Below are positions 26,701-37,164 of a DNA stretch of 64,000 nt, in pieces. This DNA comes from Pseudomonas viridiflava. GTDB lineage: Bacteria; Pseudomonadota; Gammaproteobacteria; Pseudomonadales; Pseudomonadaceae. Under the pieces are notes generated by a model, which was not told where the DNA came from, ran no database searches, and worked only from the letters and a program-made list of their open reading frames with translations. Made by a program: the position numbers and the translations under genes. The stretch covers positions 1 to 64,000 of the forward strand of contig NZ_RBTP01000048.1 in assembly GCF_003702045.1 (NCBI RefSeq), read 5' to 3'. Positions within the stretch are counted from its first letter, which is position 1. Every line of letters starts with the position of its first letter.

Positions 26701-26832
26701 CAGCAGGCGATTGGTACGGGGGTGATCGGCGGCATGCTGACCGCGACGCTGGCGGTGATTTTCGTGCCGGTGTTCTTCGTGCTGGTCATGGGGCTGGTGG
26801 AACGGCTGAAGCGGTCCGCACGCCCGACGTAA
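23725..26832 (+). CDS. RND multidrug efflux permease (HAE1/AcrB family)
   Basis: A 1035-residue trimeric inner-membrane pump with the two-fold repeat of TM bundles and periplasmic docking/porter loops. Seen: N-terminal FFIGRPVFAWVIALFIVLAG, the TM4 proton-relay GMVLAIGILVDDAIVVVEN (the two Asp), a second-half GLSAKNAILIIEFAK (Lys) and the conserved LTPALCATLL. It uses the proton gradient to export hydrophobic compounds through the adaptor. ATG overlaps the adaptor stop by one base (TAATG), giving tight coupling. Substrates cannot be read from sequence. Confidence 0.93.
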   Translation: MALFFIGRPVFAWVIALFIVLAGLLAIPKLPVAQYPSVAPPQIELTATYPGASAQTIDESVVSLIEQELNGVNHLLYFSSSSSQGTATMTITFQTGTNPELAKVDVQNRLKIVEPRLPRAVSQQGLQIEETSAGFLMIGTLTSTDGRLDEIALSDYLTRNVVNELKRLEGVGKAQLFGSERAMRIWIDPAKLVAYNLTPADVSQAIAEQNVQVSAGSIGDLPSPSGQELTATVMVKGQLSTPQEFSAIVLKANPNGSSVTVGDVARVEVGGQSYNFATRLDGKASVAVGVQLAPAGNVMSTATLVREKLDELSRYFPAGVKYDIPYDTSPFVKVSITKVIHTLMEAMALVFVVMFLFLQNIRYTLIPALVVPVALMGTFAVMYLLGFSINVLTLFGMVLAIGILVDDAIVVVENVERLMVQEGLSPKDATRKAMGEISSAIIGITLVLTAVFIPMAFMPGSVGVIYQQFSISMAVAIVFSAFLALSLTPALCATLLKPIAAGSHHEKRGFFGAFNRTFERFSSRYEGWVSQSVRRIGRYMLLFVLLVGVMGVLFSRLPSSFLPVEDQGYTITDIQLPAGASQSRTIEIARQIEAHNATEAGITNTVMILGFSFSGSGQNAALAFTTLKDWSHRSAEDSAQAIADRATAVFQGLKDAMVFSLLPPPVEGLGTSGGFEVRLQDRGAQGYDALTRARDELLSKAAASPLLQNVREASLAEAPQVNIEVDRQQANAMGISFSDIANVLSTSLGSAYVNDFPNKGRMQQVIVQSEGDRRQQVDDLLRLEVKNRQGRMVPVSAFAKAVWSRGPAQLNRYNGYPAVSLSGEPSAGRSTGEAMEELERLASALPTGFALEWTGLSLQERVSGGQAPLLLALSMLVVFLCLAALYESWAIPVAVLLVVPLGILGAVLAVTLRGMPNDVFFKVGLITIIGLSAKNAILIIEFAKTLHDQGMGRVEASIQAARLRLRPIVMTSLAFILGVVPLVFATGASSESQQAIGTGVIGGMLTATLAVIFVPVFFVLVMGLVERLKRSARPT

Positions 26833-26875
26833 GCAGGCGGTCGCTGCATTCGTTACTGTGGAAAGGTGATTTTTC

Positions 26876-28387
26876 GTGTCGGGAAACGCTGCAAATCGTT
26901 GGTGGGTGTTGTTGTCGGTGATGATGGCTTTTCTGCCGATCGTGCTGGACATGACCATTCTGCATGTCGCCGTGCCGTCTCTGACCCTTGGCTTGCAAGC
27001 CACCGGCGCGCAGGTGCTGTGGATCATCGACATCTACCCGCTGTTGATGGCCAGCCTGTTGATCCCGATGGGCACGCTCGCTGACAAGGTGGGGCATCGC
27101 CGGATGATGGTGCTGGGGCTGGGGATTTTCGGCGTCGGCTCCGTACTCGCCGCGTTTTCGCCCACGGCCTGGGCGCTGGTGGGGGCACGAGCGTTCATGG
27201 CATTCGGGGCTGCGATGGTCATGCCCTGTACGCTTGCGATCATTCGCCAGACCTTCGAAGACGAAACCGAGCGGGCCACGGCACTGGGTGTGTGGGGCGC
27301 CGTTGCCTCTGCGGGCGCTGCTGTCGGCCCACTGGCGGGCGGCGCACTGCTGGAGCATTTCTGGTGGGGGGTGGTGTTTCTCGTCAACGTTCCGGTCATG
27401 CTGGTCGTGATGCCGCTGGTGATCGCCTACAGCCCGAGGCATTCCACGCTGAACGATGCACGCTGGCCAATCGGTCAGGCGGTGGTTTTGATGGCGGGCA
27501 TCATGGCGAGCGTGTACGCGCTCAAGTCCGGTTTTGTCGCCGGCCAGTCGCTCGTGGTCACCGGTGCCTTTTTCATCGCGGGGGTGTGCCTGTTGGGCGG
27601 GTTCGTCAGCAAGCAGCTGCACTCGCCCGCGCCAATGCTGGATCTGAGCCTGTTCAGGATTCCGGCCATCGGCGCAGGCGTCGGTATGGCGCTGGTGGTC
27701 ATGGGCGCGCTGGCAGGTGTGGAGTTGATGCTGGCTCAGGAACTGCAGTTCGTGCTGGGGCAGACGCCGTTGCAGGCCGGGGTGTTCATGCTGCCTTTGA
27801 TGATCGCGTCGGCCGTCGGCGGGCCTTTTTCGGGGCGGATCCTGCGCGCTGTCGGCTTGCGGGTGCTGGCCAGTGCTTCACTGCTGGTGTCAGCGGGGAG
27901 CCTGGTCGGCCTTGCCGTCGTGGGTGTGGCAGGCGGCGGGGTCGAGGTGGTGGGGTTGCTCGCTGCGTTGGGGCTGGCGCTGAGCGTTGGCATGACGGCG
28001 TCTTCATTGGCAATCATGAGCAACACGCCGGTGGAAAAAGCCGGGTCTGCCGGTGCGCTGGAAGCCACCAGCTACGACCTTGGATCTGGGTTGGGCATCA
28101 CCGTATTCGGCATTGTGCTGGCTTCCAGTTATCAGCGCTCCATCCAGTTACCCAGTGGTCTTGCGCCTGAACTTGCCGACGCCGCTGCGCGCTCCATTGG
28201 CGAAACCATGATGGCGGCGAACGCGCTGGGTGGCGAGCAAGGGCAGCAATTGGCAGCGGCCGGACAGGCCGCCTTCAGCCTGTCGCACAACCTGGTACTG
28301 CTGTCCGCCGCGGGGCTGATCGCGTGGATGAGCGCGGTGGTGTGGCGGGTGTTGCGTCATGACCCGGCGCCACGCAATGAAACGTGA
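26876..28387 (+). CDS. MFS drug exporter, DHA2 (14-TM) family, SmvA/QacA-like
   Basis: A 503-residue major-facilitator protein with 14 predicted helices. The N-terminal LDMTILHVAVPSL carries the acidic TM1 motif (motif D1); LADKVGHRRMMVLG is the motif A loop and GPLAGGALLEHFWWG is motif C, the antiporter signature. SmvA/QacA relatives export quaternary ammonium compounds and dyes. It starts with GTG at 26876 preceded by GGAAAGG, 43 bp after the RND permease on the same strand, so it is probably in the same operon. Confidence 0.88.
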   Translation: MSGNAANRWWVLLSVMMAFLPIVLDMTILHVAVPSLTLGLQATGAQVLWIIDIYPLLMASLLIPMGTLADKVGHRRMMVLGLGIFGVGSVLAAFSPTAWALVGARAFMAFGAAMVMPCTLAIIRQTFEDETERATALGVWGAVASAGAAVGPLAGGALLEHFWWGVVFLVNVPVMLVVMPLVIAYSPRHSTLNDARWPIGQAVVLMAGIMASVYALKSGFVAGQSLVVTGAFFIAGVCLLGGFVSKQLHSPAPMLDLSLFRIPAIGAGVGMALVVMGALAGVELMLAQELQFVLGQTPLQAGVFMLPLMIASAVGGPFSGRILRAVGLRVLASASLLVSAGSLVGLAVVGVAGGGVEVVGLLAALGLALSVGMTASSLAIMSNTPVEKAGSAGALEATSYDLGSGLGITVFGIVLASSYQRSIQLPSGLAPELADAAARSIGETMMAANALGGEQGQQLAAAGQAAFSLSHNLVLLSAAGLIAWMSAVVWRVLRHDPAPRNET

Positions 28388-28436
28388 TGGGTGCAGGTGT
28401 CTCAGGGAGTGGTCATTACGAGCACCACCCCATGCT

Positions 28437-30518
<2,082 letters not shown>

Positions 30519-30826
30519 ACGTTCGACTCATTTACGCGCTTGGTTCGCAAGGCCTCAGATAGTCAGGCAATTTTGCGAAGCAGAAGTTGTGCTCACTAAA
30601 AACTATTGCAGTCACATGCCGAACAATGGACGTCACTGACACAGGATCATTCCATACAATACAGGTTTGTGTGATGTTAAAAGAACATCATTGTATCGGC
30701 GTGGGATTGGGAATCAGCGACGCGCCACTGGACAGTTCGGTCTGCACGCACGCCCCGGTGTTTTCTGCGCGACAACGCCTTGTAGAAGACGCGATGAGTC
30801 CTCCCACAACTTGGCAGTGCCAGTCA
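30519..30826. other. non-coding gap with inverted repeats
   Basis: About 300 bp between the hybrid kinase start and the LysR stop. It holds nested inverted repeats: TGATGTT-AAAAG-AACATCA at 30672-30690, flanked by ATACAAT and ATTGTAT. It may be a terminator for the LysR transcript or an operator. Open frames here have no ribosome-binding site and are not supported. Confidence 0.35.
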
Positions 30827-31717
30827 CTACTGCGGCCATTGCTCCAGCAACATCGCGACGAACTTTTCGGCAGCGGGGGACAATGAAGCGCCGCGCCTGG
30901 AGACGAGCCCCAGTGTTCGGATCACGACCGGATCAATCAGCGGAACGCTGACCAGTGTCGGGTGATCTTCGGCGGGCATGGCCAGGCTGGGCATGGCTGA
31001 GATGCCCAGCCCGGCCTCAACCATCCCCAGCGACGTCGACAAATGTTGCACTTCGTAGAACCACTTCGGACGCCAGCCCAGTCCGGCCAGGGCGTGGTCA
31101 AGGATCATGCGGTTGCCACTCAAGCGTCCTACGCCAATCAGCCGGTAATCGCTCAGTTCGATCCAGGCCACGGATTCGCGTTTGGCCAATTCATGATCCC
31201 GACGGCACGCCAGCACGAACGGCTCTTTTACCAAGGGTACGAATTCGATGTCGGGGTGTTGCCCACTCATCATGTTGATGCCGAAATCTGCCTCGCCCCG
31301 CAGCACGGCTTCCAGGCCCTCGTTGGCGCTCAGGTCCAGCAGGCGGATGCGAATCTGCGGGTAACGCTCGTTGTACAGGCGGATCACGCTGGGCAGGAAA
31401 TAGAACGCGGCAGTCGGGATGCAGGCGAGGGTAACCTGTCCGATCTGACGCTCGGCCAGTTCGCGAATGTTGAGGATCGAATCTTCGAAATCATCCAGCA
31501 GCCGGCGCGCCTTGGGGAAGAAATCCCGGCCTACACTGGTCAGGCTGACCCGCCGAGTGGTGCGGTCCAGCAACGATGTACCCAAGCCCTGTTCCAGCTT
31601 CTTGATGCGCCGAGTGAGCGCGGGCTGCGAGATGTGCAGCACTTCGGCAGCCTCATGAAAGCTGCCAAGTTCGGCGATCTTCACGAAAGATCGGATATCT
31701 TGCAGTTCATATTCCAA
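30827..31717 (-). CDS. LysR-family regulator of the adjacent carboxylate cluster
   Basis: A 296-residue LysR regulator: N-terminal HTH (FVKIAELGSFHEAAEVLHISQPALTRRIKKLE, about residues 11-42) and the usual two-lobed effector domain (GQVTLACIPTAAFYFLPSVI onward). Divergent from the GalD-like gene at 31885; two interlocking dyads at 31754-31786 lie between them. It probably senses the carboxylate handled by the cluster and activates the porin/transporter/tautomerase genes. Confidence 0.88.
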   Translation of the reverse strand: MEYELQDIRSFVKIAELGSFHEAAEVLHISQPALTRRIKKLEQGLGTSLLDRTTRRVSLTSVGRDFFPKARRLLDDFEDSILNIRELAERQIGQVTLACIPTAAFYFLPSVIRLYNERYPQIRIRLLDLSANEGLEAVLRGEADFGINMMSGQHPDIEFVPLVKEPFVLACRRDHELAKRESVAWIELSDYRLIGVGRLSGNRMILDHALAGLGWRPKWFYEVQHLSTSLGMVEAGLGISAMPSLAMPAEDHPTLVSVPLIDPVVIRTLGLVSRRGASLSPAAEKFVAMLLEQWPQ

Positions 31718-31753
31718 GATTCATTCCTCGCTGCCGGGCATGAAAAGACACTA

Positions 31754-31786
31754 TAACGAGCTTATATTCTTTCGTTAAGTGGAATA
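31754..31786. promoter_or_regulatory. overlapping LysR-type dyads
   Basis: Two interlocked inverted repeats: TAACGA-N12-TCGTTA (31754-31777) and TATTC-N12-GAATA (31765-31786), offset by about 10 bp on an AT-rich background in the divergent promoter region. This is the layout expected for a LysR recognition plus activation site. Confidence 0.5.
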
Positions 31787-31884
31787 ATAGCTACGATCTT
31801 TGCATTGGATAAAACATAAACATCCGTGTGACTCTTGCTTTCAACGCATCAATGCCTCCAATTGATCACCAAGAGTCAGACCTT

Positions 31885-32967
31885 ATGCAACCGATTCCCT
31901 GCGTCCTCATGCGTGGCGGCACCTCCAAGGGGCCGGTATTCCTCGCCAGTGATTTACCTGTTTCCACGGCCGAACGTGACGAACTGCTGTTGGCCGTCAT
32001 GGGCTCGGGGCATGAACTGGAGATCGACGGCATTGGCGGTGGCAGCCCACAAACCAGCAAAGTCGCCATTGTCAGTCCTTCACCCCACCCTGACGCCGAC
32101 GTCGATTACCTGTTCGTGCAAGTGATGGTGTCCCAGCGTCGCGTCGATACCGCACCCAACTGCGGCAACATGCTGTGTGCCGTCGGGCCTTTTGCGGTCG
32201 AGCACGGGCTGGTGGCAGCAACCGGCGATGTCACTCAGGTGCGGATTCGCAACCTCAACACCGGCACGTTCGTTTGCGCTGACGTCAACACGCCGGGCGG
32301 TCAGGTCAGTTATGACGGCGACACGCAGATCGACGGCGTACCCGGTTCGGCAGCGCCCGTACAGTTGACCTTTCTCGACGCCGCAGGCAGCAAGACCGGC
32401 AAGCTGTTCCCGACCGGCCACCAGACTGATGTCTTCGACGGCGTGCCGGTGACCTGCATCGACATGGCGATGCCGATGGTCATCATCGAGGCTTCGCTAC
32501 TGGGCAAGCGCGGCGACGAGAGCCCTGCCGAACTGGACGCCGACACCGACTTTCTGCGCAAGCTCGAAGCACTGCGGCTCAAGGCCGGTGCGGCGATGGG
32601 GCTGGGCGATGTCAGCGAAAAGGTCATCCCCAAGCCCGTGCTGGTTGCTCTGCCCAGCGCAGGCGGTACGCTCAAGGTCCGCTACTTCATGCCGCATAAC
32701 TGCCACAAGGCGCTGGCCATCACCGGTTCGATTGGTTTGGCGACGGCCTGTGTCAGCAACGAGACGGTGGTTGCGAAGTTGCTGGGCATCAGCGGCAATG
32801 ATCGCTTGCAGCATGTGCGAATCGAGCACCCAAGCGGGGGCATTGACGTCGCCATGAGCTACGTCGGTCCTGACCGGCAGACCATTCGGGCCTCGGTGGT
32901 GCGTACTGCACGACGGCTGTTTTCCGGTGAGGTCTATGCGCCACTCGCTCAACGATTGGCCGGGTAA
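31885..32967 (+). CDS. galD: PrpF/GalD-family tautomerase or isomerase
   Basis: A 360-residue protein of the PrpF/GalD (DapF-like fold) family. N-terminal IPCVLMRGGTSKGPVFL, the first active-site Cys in APNCGNML, and a second conserved segment CHKALAITGSIGLATAC. In P. putida, GalD is 4-oxalomesaconate tautomerase in gallate breakdown; PrpF isomerises aconitate. No gallate dioxygenase or hydratase gene is near, so the substrate here may be another unsaturated tricarboxylate such as an aconitate isomer (inference). I start at ATG 31885; upstream GTG 31828 adds unsupported residues. First gene of a four-gene run with DctA, CitMHS and OprD. Confidence 0.75.
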   Translation: MQPIPCVLMRGGTSKGPVFLASDLPVSTAERDELLLAVMGSGHELEIDGIGGGSPQTSKVAIVSPSPHPDADVDYLFVQVMVSQRRVDTAPNCGNMLCAVGPFAVEHGLVAATGDVTQVRIRNLNTGTFVCADVNTPGGQVSYDGDTQIDGVPGSAAPVQLTFLDAAGSKTGKLFPTGHQTDVFDGVPVTCIDMAMPMVIIEASLLGKRGDESPAELDADTDFLRKLEALRLKAGAAMGLGDVSEKVIPKPVLVALPSAGGTLKVRYFMPHNCHKALAITGSIGLATACVSNETVVAKLLGISGNDRLQHVRIEHPSGGIDVAMSYVGPDRQTIRASVVRTARRLFSGEVYAPLAQRLAG

Positions 32968-33032
32968 CTATCAGCCGCCAGACTGTTTATTCAAACCCGC
33001 ATCAGAACAACTCCAATAATGGGTGATGCCTC

Positions 33033-34337
33033 ATGAAAATCGCAAAATCGCTGTATTTCCAGATCATCTGCGCCGTGATCCTCGGGGTCCTGGTCGGCCA
33101 CTTCTGGGCGCAGCAGGCCGTCGCCCTCAAGCCGCTGGGCGATGCGTTCATCAAGCTGGTCAAGATGATGATCGCCCCGGTGGTGTTCTGCACCATCGTC
33201 ACCGGCATCGCCGGCATGAGCGACAAACAGTCGCTTGGGCGCCTGATGAGCAAGACGCTGCTGCTGTTTCTGGGGCTGACCGTAGTCAGCCTGATCATCG
33301 GTCTGGCCGCGGTCTACGTGTTCCAGCCGGGCACCGGCATGAACATCGACCCGGCCAAACTCAGCACGGCGGGCCTTTCCCAGTACACCGAATCGGCTGC
33401 CAAGCTAGGTGTTGTGGACTTCTTCATGCACATCATTCCCGAAACCTTCGTCGGTGCGTTCAACAAGGGTGAAGTGCTGCCGGTTCTGTTTATTGCCGTG
33501 TTGTCGGGCTTTGCTCTATCGTCGCTGGGCGAACGCGGCAAGCCGGTGCTGAATGTGCTGGAGTCGGCCTCGCAGATGGTCTTCAAGATTTTCGCCTACC
33601 TGATGCGCTTCGCCCCGATTGGCGCGTTCGGCGCGCTGGCGTTCACCGTGGGTCAGTACGGCATTACCTCGCTGGGCTCGCTGGCCAAGCTGATCATGAC
33701 GCTTTACATCGCCTGCGGTTTCTTTGTGTTCGTGGTCCTGGGCAGTATTTGCCGCGCCAACGGCTTCAGCCTGTGGAAACTTCTGCGCTATTTCCGGGAA
33801 GAATTTCTGGTGGTGCTGGGCACCTCGTCCACAGAGCCCGTCATGCCGCGCATGCTGGAAAAACTGCAGGCGTTGGGTTGCAAAAAGGGCGTGGTGGGGC
33901 TGGTACTGCCCACCGGTTATTCCTTCAACCTTGACGGCACGGCGATTTACCTGTCGCTGGCTGCCGTGTTCATCGCCCAGGCCTGCAACATCGAACTGAG
34001 CATGACCCAGACCCTGACCATGCTGGCGATCATGTTGCTGTCTTCCAAAGGCGCGGCGGGTGTGACCGGCAGTGGCTTCGTTGCACTGGCCTCGACCCTG
34101 ACCGTGATCCATGACATTCCACTGGCGGGTCTGGCGTTGCTGATCGGCATCGATCGGTTCATGTCCGAAGCCCGTGCGCTGACCAGTCTGGCCAGCAATG
34201 CGGTGGCGACTGTGGTGATCTCGCTGTCGGAAAATGCCTGTGATCGTCAGGTGTTGATGCAGCAACTCGATAACCGTTCGACAGCCAAACGGCCCGCCCC
34301 TGAATGGGACACGCCGCAGGTCGTCGAACGGAGCTGA
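33033..34337 (+). CDS. dctA: C4-dicarboxylate/proton (sodium) symporter, DctA family
   Basis: A 434-residue inner-membrane carrier of the DAACS family: MMIAPVVFCTIVTGIAGM near residue 50, the re-entrant LGTSSTEPVMPRML (about 265), PTGYSFNLDGTAIYLSLAAVF and SSKGAAGVTGSGFVAL, all hallmark substrate-binding segments. DctA imports succinate, fumarate, malate and similar acids. It is 65 bp after galD on the same strand, so it is probably LysR-induced with it. A genome of this type usually has another DctA, so this copy is probably specialised (inference). Confidence 0.9.
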   Translation: MKIAKSLYFQIICAVILGVLVGHFWAQQAVALKPLGDAFIKLVKMMIAPVVFCTIVTGIAGMSDKQSLGRLMSKTLLLFLGLTVVSLIIGLAAVYVFQPGTGMNIDPAKLSTAGLSQYTESAAKLGVVDFFMHIIPETFVGAFNKGEVLPVLFIAVLSGFALSSLGERGKPVLNVLESASQMVFKIFAYLMRFAPIGAFGALAFTVGQYGITSLGSLAKLIMTLYIACGFFVFVVLGSICRANGFSLWKLLRYFREEFLVVLGTSSTEPVMPRMLEKLQALGCKKGVVGLVLPTGYSFNLDGTAIYLSLAAVFIAQACNIELSMTQTLTMLAIMLLSSKGAAGVTGSGFVALASTLTVIHDIPLAGLALLIGIDRFMSEARALTSLASNAVATVVISLSENACDRQVLMQQLDNRSTAKRPAPEWDTPQVVERS

Positions 34338-34454
34338 TTCACGCTCAAAAACCTTCGACCGACACGTATCATCAGCCTTTGGGCCTCGTCATTGCGAGGC
34401 CCGACAGGCCTTGTCGTGCGCGTCGTTCATCCATAACAAGAAGAGAATATCCCG

Positions 34455-35759
34455 ATGCTTGCCTTCCTCGGCCTAGCCATGGTGGTGGTCTTCACCTACC
34501 TGATCATGTCCAAACGCTTGTCACCCATCGTCGCGTTGACGCTGGTGCCTGTGGTCTTCGCGGTGCTGGGGGGCTTTGGCGGCACCACCGGCAAGATGAT
34601 GCTAGACGGCCTGAAAATGGTCGCCCCGTCGGCCGCGCTGCTGCTGTTCGCGATTCTGTTTTTCGGCTTGATGATCGATGCCGGACTGTTCGATCCGCTG
34701 ATTCGCAAGATCCTCAAGCGCGTCAACGGCGACCCGATGAAAATCGCCGTCGGCACTGCGTTGTTGTCGCTGACCGTGGCGCTGGATGGCGACGGTACGA
34801 CCACCTACATGATCACCTGCGCGGCGATGCTGCCGTTGTACAAGCGTATCGGCATGAATCCGATGATCCTGGGCATCATCTCGATGCTGTCACTCAGCAT
34901 CATGAGCGGCATGACCCCTTGGGGTGGACCGGCCACACGTGCCATTGCTGCGCTGGGGCTGGATGCCGGCGAGTACTTCATTCCATTGCTGCCCACCATG
35001 ATCGGCGGCGCGGCGTGGGTGGTGTTCACCGCCTTCCTGTTGGGACGCAGTGAGCGCAAGCGCATCGGCAATGTGCAACTGCAAAGCGGCGGCGGCAGCT
35101 GTTACATCGACGCCATTCTGGGCGACACCCCTCACAAACGGCCCAAGCTGGCCTACGTCAACCTGGCGCTGGTGATCGTGGTGATGTCCGCGCTGGTCAT
35201 GGGCCTGATGCACTCGGCGATCCTGTTTCTGATCGGCTTCGTGCTGGCGTTGATGATCAACTACCCGCAGCTGGATATTCAGAAAGAGCGGATTCTGGCC
35301 CATTCCGGCAATGCCATGACGGTCGTTTTGCTGGTGTTCGCAGCAGGCATCTTCGCCGGCATTTTTTCAGGCACCAAGATGGTCGACGCCCTGGCGCAAA
35401 CCCTGGTGAGCTGGATTCCTGCAGAGTGGGGTCACCTGTTTCCGCTGGTTGTCGCGATCACCAGCATGCCGTTGACCTTCGTGCTGTCCAACGATGCCTA
35501 TTATTTCGGTGTGGTGCCAATTTTGGCCAACGCGGCGGCCGCCTATGGCATCAGCCCGTTGGAAATCGCCCGCGCCTCGATTCTGGGCCAGCCGGTGCAT
35601 TTGATGAGTCCGCTGGTGGCTTCGACCCTGTTGCTGGTCGGCATGATCGACCGCGACATTGGCGACTTCCAGAAGGCCACTCTGAAATGGGCCGTGCTCA
35701 CGTCGTTGGTGGTCACGGCGCTGGCCCTGCTGACGGGGGCCATCAGCCTGTTCGTCTGA
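34455..35759 (+). CDS. CitMHS-family citrate (metal complex) proton symporter
   Basis: A 434-residue polytopic membrane protein of the CitMHS family: LAFLGLAMVVVFTYLIMSKRLSPI at the N-terminus, ALDGDGTTTYMITCAAMLPLY and SIMSGMTPWGGPATRA in the first half, and LSNDAYYFGVVPILAN plus LGQPVHLMSPLVAS in the second, matching the family's repeated substrate loops. Members import citrate or related tricarboxylates complexed with a divalent metal. It follows DctA by 117 bp and precedes the porin, so tri- and dicarboxylate uptake are grouped here. Confidence 0.88.
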   Translation: MLAFLGLAMVVVFTYLIMSKRLSPIVALTLVPVVFAVLGGFGGTTGKMMLDGLKMVAPSAALLLFAILFFGLMIDAGLFDPLIRKILKRVNGDPMKIAVGTALLSLTVALDGDGTTTYMITCAAMLPLYKRIGMNPMILGIISMLSLSIMSGMTPWGGPATRAIAALGLDAGEYFIPLLPTMIGGAAWVVFTAFLLGRSERKRIGNVQLQSGGGSCYIDAILGDTPHKRPKLAYVNLALVIVVMSALVMGLMHSAILFLIGFVLALMINYPQLDIQKERILAHSGNAMTVVLLVFAAGIFAGIFSGTKMVDALAQTLVSWIPAEWGHLFPLVVAITSMPLTFVLSNDAYYFGVVPILANAAAAYGISPLEIARASILGQPVHLMSPLVASTLLLVGMIDRDIGDFQKATLKWAVLTSLVVTALALLTGAISLFV

Positions 35760-35838
35760 CTTCAAACCTTCTTTGTGCATTCACGCGCCCTTGACCGGGG
35801 CGTTTAGATCGTCGCGTCTCCAATAACAAGAACGAGCC

Positions 35839-37095
35839 ATGAGCATGAATACATTTTTCCAGCGCGCAGCCTTGCCTTCACTGCTGTTGAGCGTGGCCCC
35901 TTGGGCGTGCGCCGAAGGCTTCATTGAAGACAGCAAATTAAAGCTGCAACTGCGCAACGTGTACTTCAACGAAAATTTCCGTGACGAACACGGCCTGAGC
36001 GCTCGCTCCGCATTGACAGCCAAAAGCGAGAGGACCGAGTGGGCGCAAGGGCTGCTGCTGGACTATCAATCCGGGTTCACCCCAGGCGTGCTGGGGTTCG
36101 GTTTCGACGCCTCCGGCTTGCTGGGCATCAAGCTGGACTCCGGAAAGGGGCGCAGCGGCACCGGCTTGTTGCCGGTCCACGGCGATGGACGTGCAGCCGA
36201 TGAGTTTTCGAGCCTGGGTGCCGCTGCCAAGGTGCGTCTGGCCAAGACCACCTTGAAACACGGCGCGTTGCTGCCCAGAACGCCGGTGCTGGTCTATAAC
36301 GATGCGCGTCTGTTGCCGCAGGTCTATCAGGGCACCCAGTTCACCAGCACGGACATCGAAAACCTGACGTTGACGGGCGGGCGGCTTGATCAGTTCAAGT
36401 TGCGCGACTCGTCTGACAGCCGCTCGATCACTCCGGACGGTTTCAGCGGCAAGGGCTCGGGTTTTTCCTACGTCGGCGGCGACTACCGGCTCGGCAAGAA
36501 CGTTCGTCTGAGCTATTTCTATGGCGAGCTGGAGGATTTCTATCGCCAGCAGTTTGCGTCCATTCAGCACGATCTGAAGCTGGGCTCGGGTGTGCTGACC
36601 AGCGACCTGCGTTATTTCCACAGCGTCGATGCGGGCGCCGCCCGCAGCGGCGAGATCGACAACGACATGCTCAGCGGTCAGTTGATTTACGCGCTGTCCG
36701 GGCACAGCGTCGGCGCCGGTTATCAGGTGTTGAGCGGAGACGCTGGCCTGCCTTATATAAGCGGGGCAACGGTGTACTCGTTCAGCAACGTCGGCATCGG
36801 CAAGTTCATTGAGGAAGACGAGAAAACCTGGATGGTCAGCTACGGCTACGACTTTGCGCGGCTCGGTGCGCCGGGCCTGACCTTTTCTACCCGCTACCTG
36901 CGTGGCGACAATGAAAAATCAGGTCCCGCGCAGTTGCGTGAATGGGAGCGTGACGCAGAGATTGCCTACGTCGTGCAGGGCGGCGCGTTCAAGGGGCTGG
37001 GTGTGAAGCTGCGCAACTACGTGTACCGATCGGATTTCGCCCGGGGGCGAGACAGCAATCGGTTGTATCTGACTTACGACATCGCGTTGTGGTGA
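35839..37095 (+). CDS. OprD-family outer-membrane porin
   Basis: A 418-residue porin with signal peptide (cleaved near residue 22, after PWACA), then FIEDSKLKLQLRNVYFNENFRDE, the typical OprD N-terminal strand, and alternating beta-strand pattern to a terminal LYLTYDIALW. OprD/OccK porins admit single small acids or amino acids. Its place at the end of the LysR-galD-dctA-citMHS run suggests a tricarboxylate such as cis-aconitate or citrate, like OpdH (inference). The start could be ATG 35839 or 35845. A hairpin terminator follows at 37117. Confidence 0.88.
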   Translation: MSMNTFFQRAALPSLLLSVAPWACAEGFIEDSKLKLQLRNVYFNENFRDEHGLSARSALTAKSERTEWAQGLLLDYQSGFTPGVLGFGFDASGLLGIKLDSGKGRSGTGLLPVHGDGRAADEFSSLGAAAKVRLAKTTLKHGALLPRTPVLVYNDARLLPQVYQGTQFTSTDIENLTLTGGRLDQFKLRDSSDSRSITPDGFSGKGSGFSYVGGDYRLGKNVRLSYFYGELEDFYRQQFASIQHDLKLGSGVLTSDLRYFHSVDAGAARSGEIDNDMLSGQLIYALSGHSVGAGYQVLSGDAGLPYISGATVYSFSNVGIGKFIEEDEKTWMVSYGYDFARLGAPGLTFSTRYLRGDNEKSGPAQLREWERDAEIAYVVQGGAFKGLGVKLRNYVYRSDFARGRDSNRLYLTYDIALW

Positions 37096-37116
37096 GAAAG
37101 CTGTTTGCGAAAAAGC

Positions 37117-37143
37117 ACAATGCCTGGGCGAGCCAGGCATTGT
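37117..37143. terminator. bidirectional terminator hairpin
   Basis: Perfect 11-bp stem ACAATGCCTGG / CCAGGCATTGT with a GCGAG loop, between the convergent ends of the porin (37095) and NCS1 permease (37165) genes. An A-run precedes it, giving a T-run on the minus strand. Confidence 0.75.
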
Positions 37144-37164
37144 TCGTGATGGCTGAACCGCTTA

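Noticed and set aside
30587..30951. Overlapping plus-strand frames after the hybrid kinase
   Set aside because: No ribosome-binding site, no recognisable protein features, and they run into the reverse of the lysR gene.
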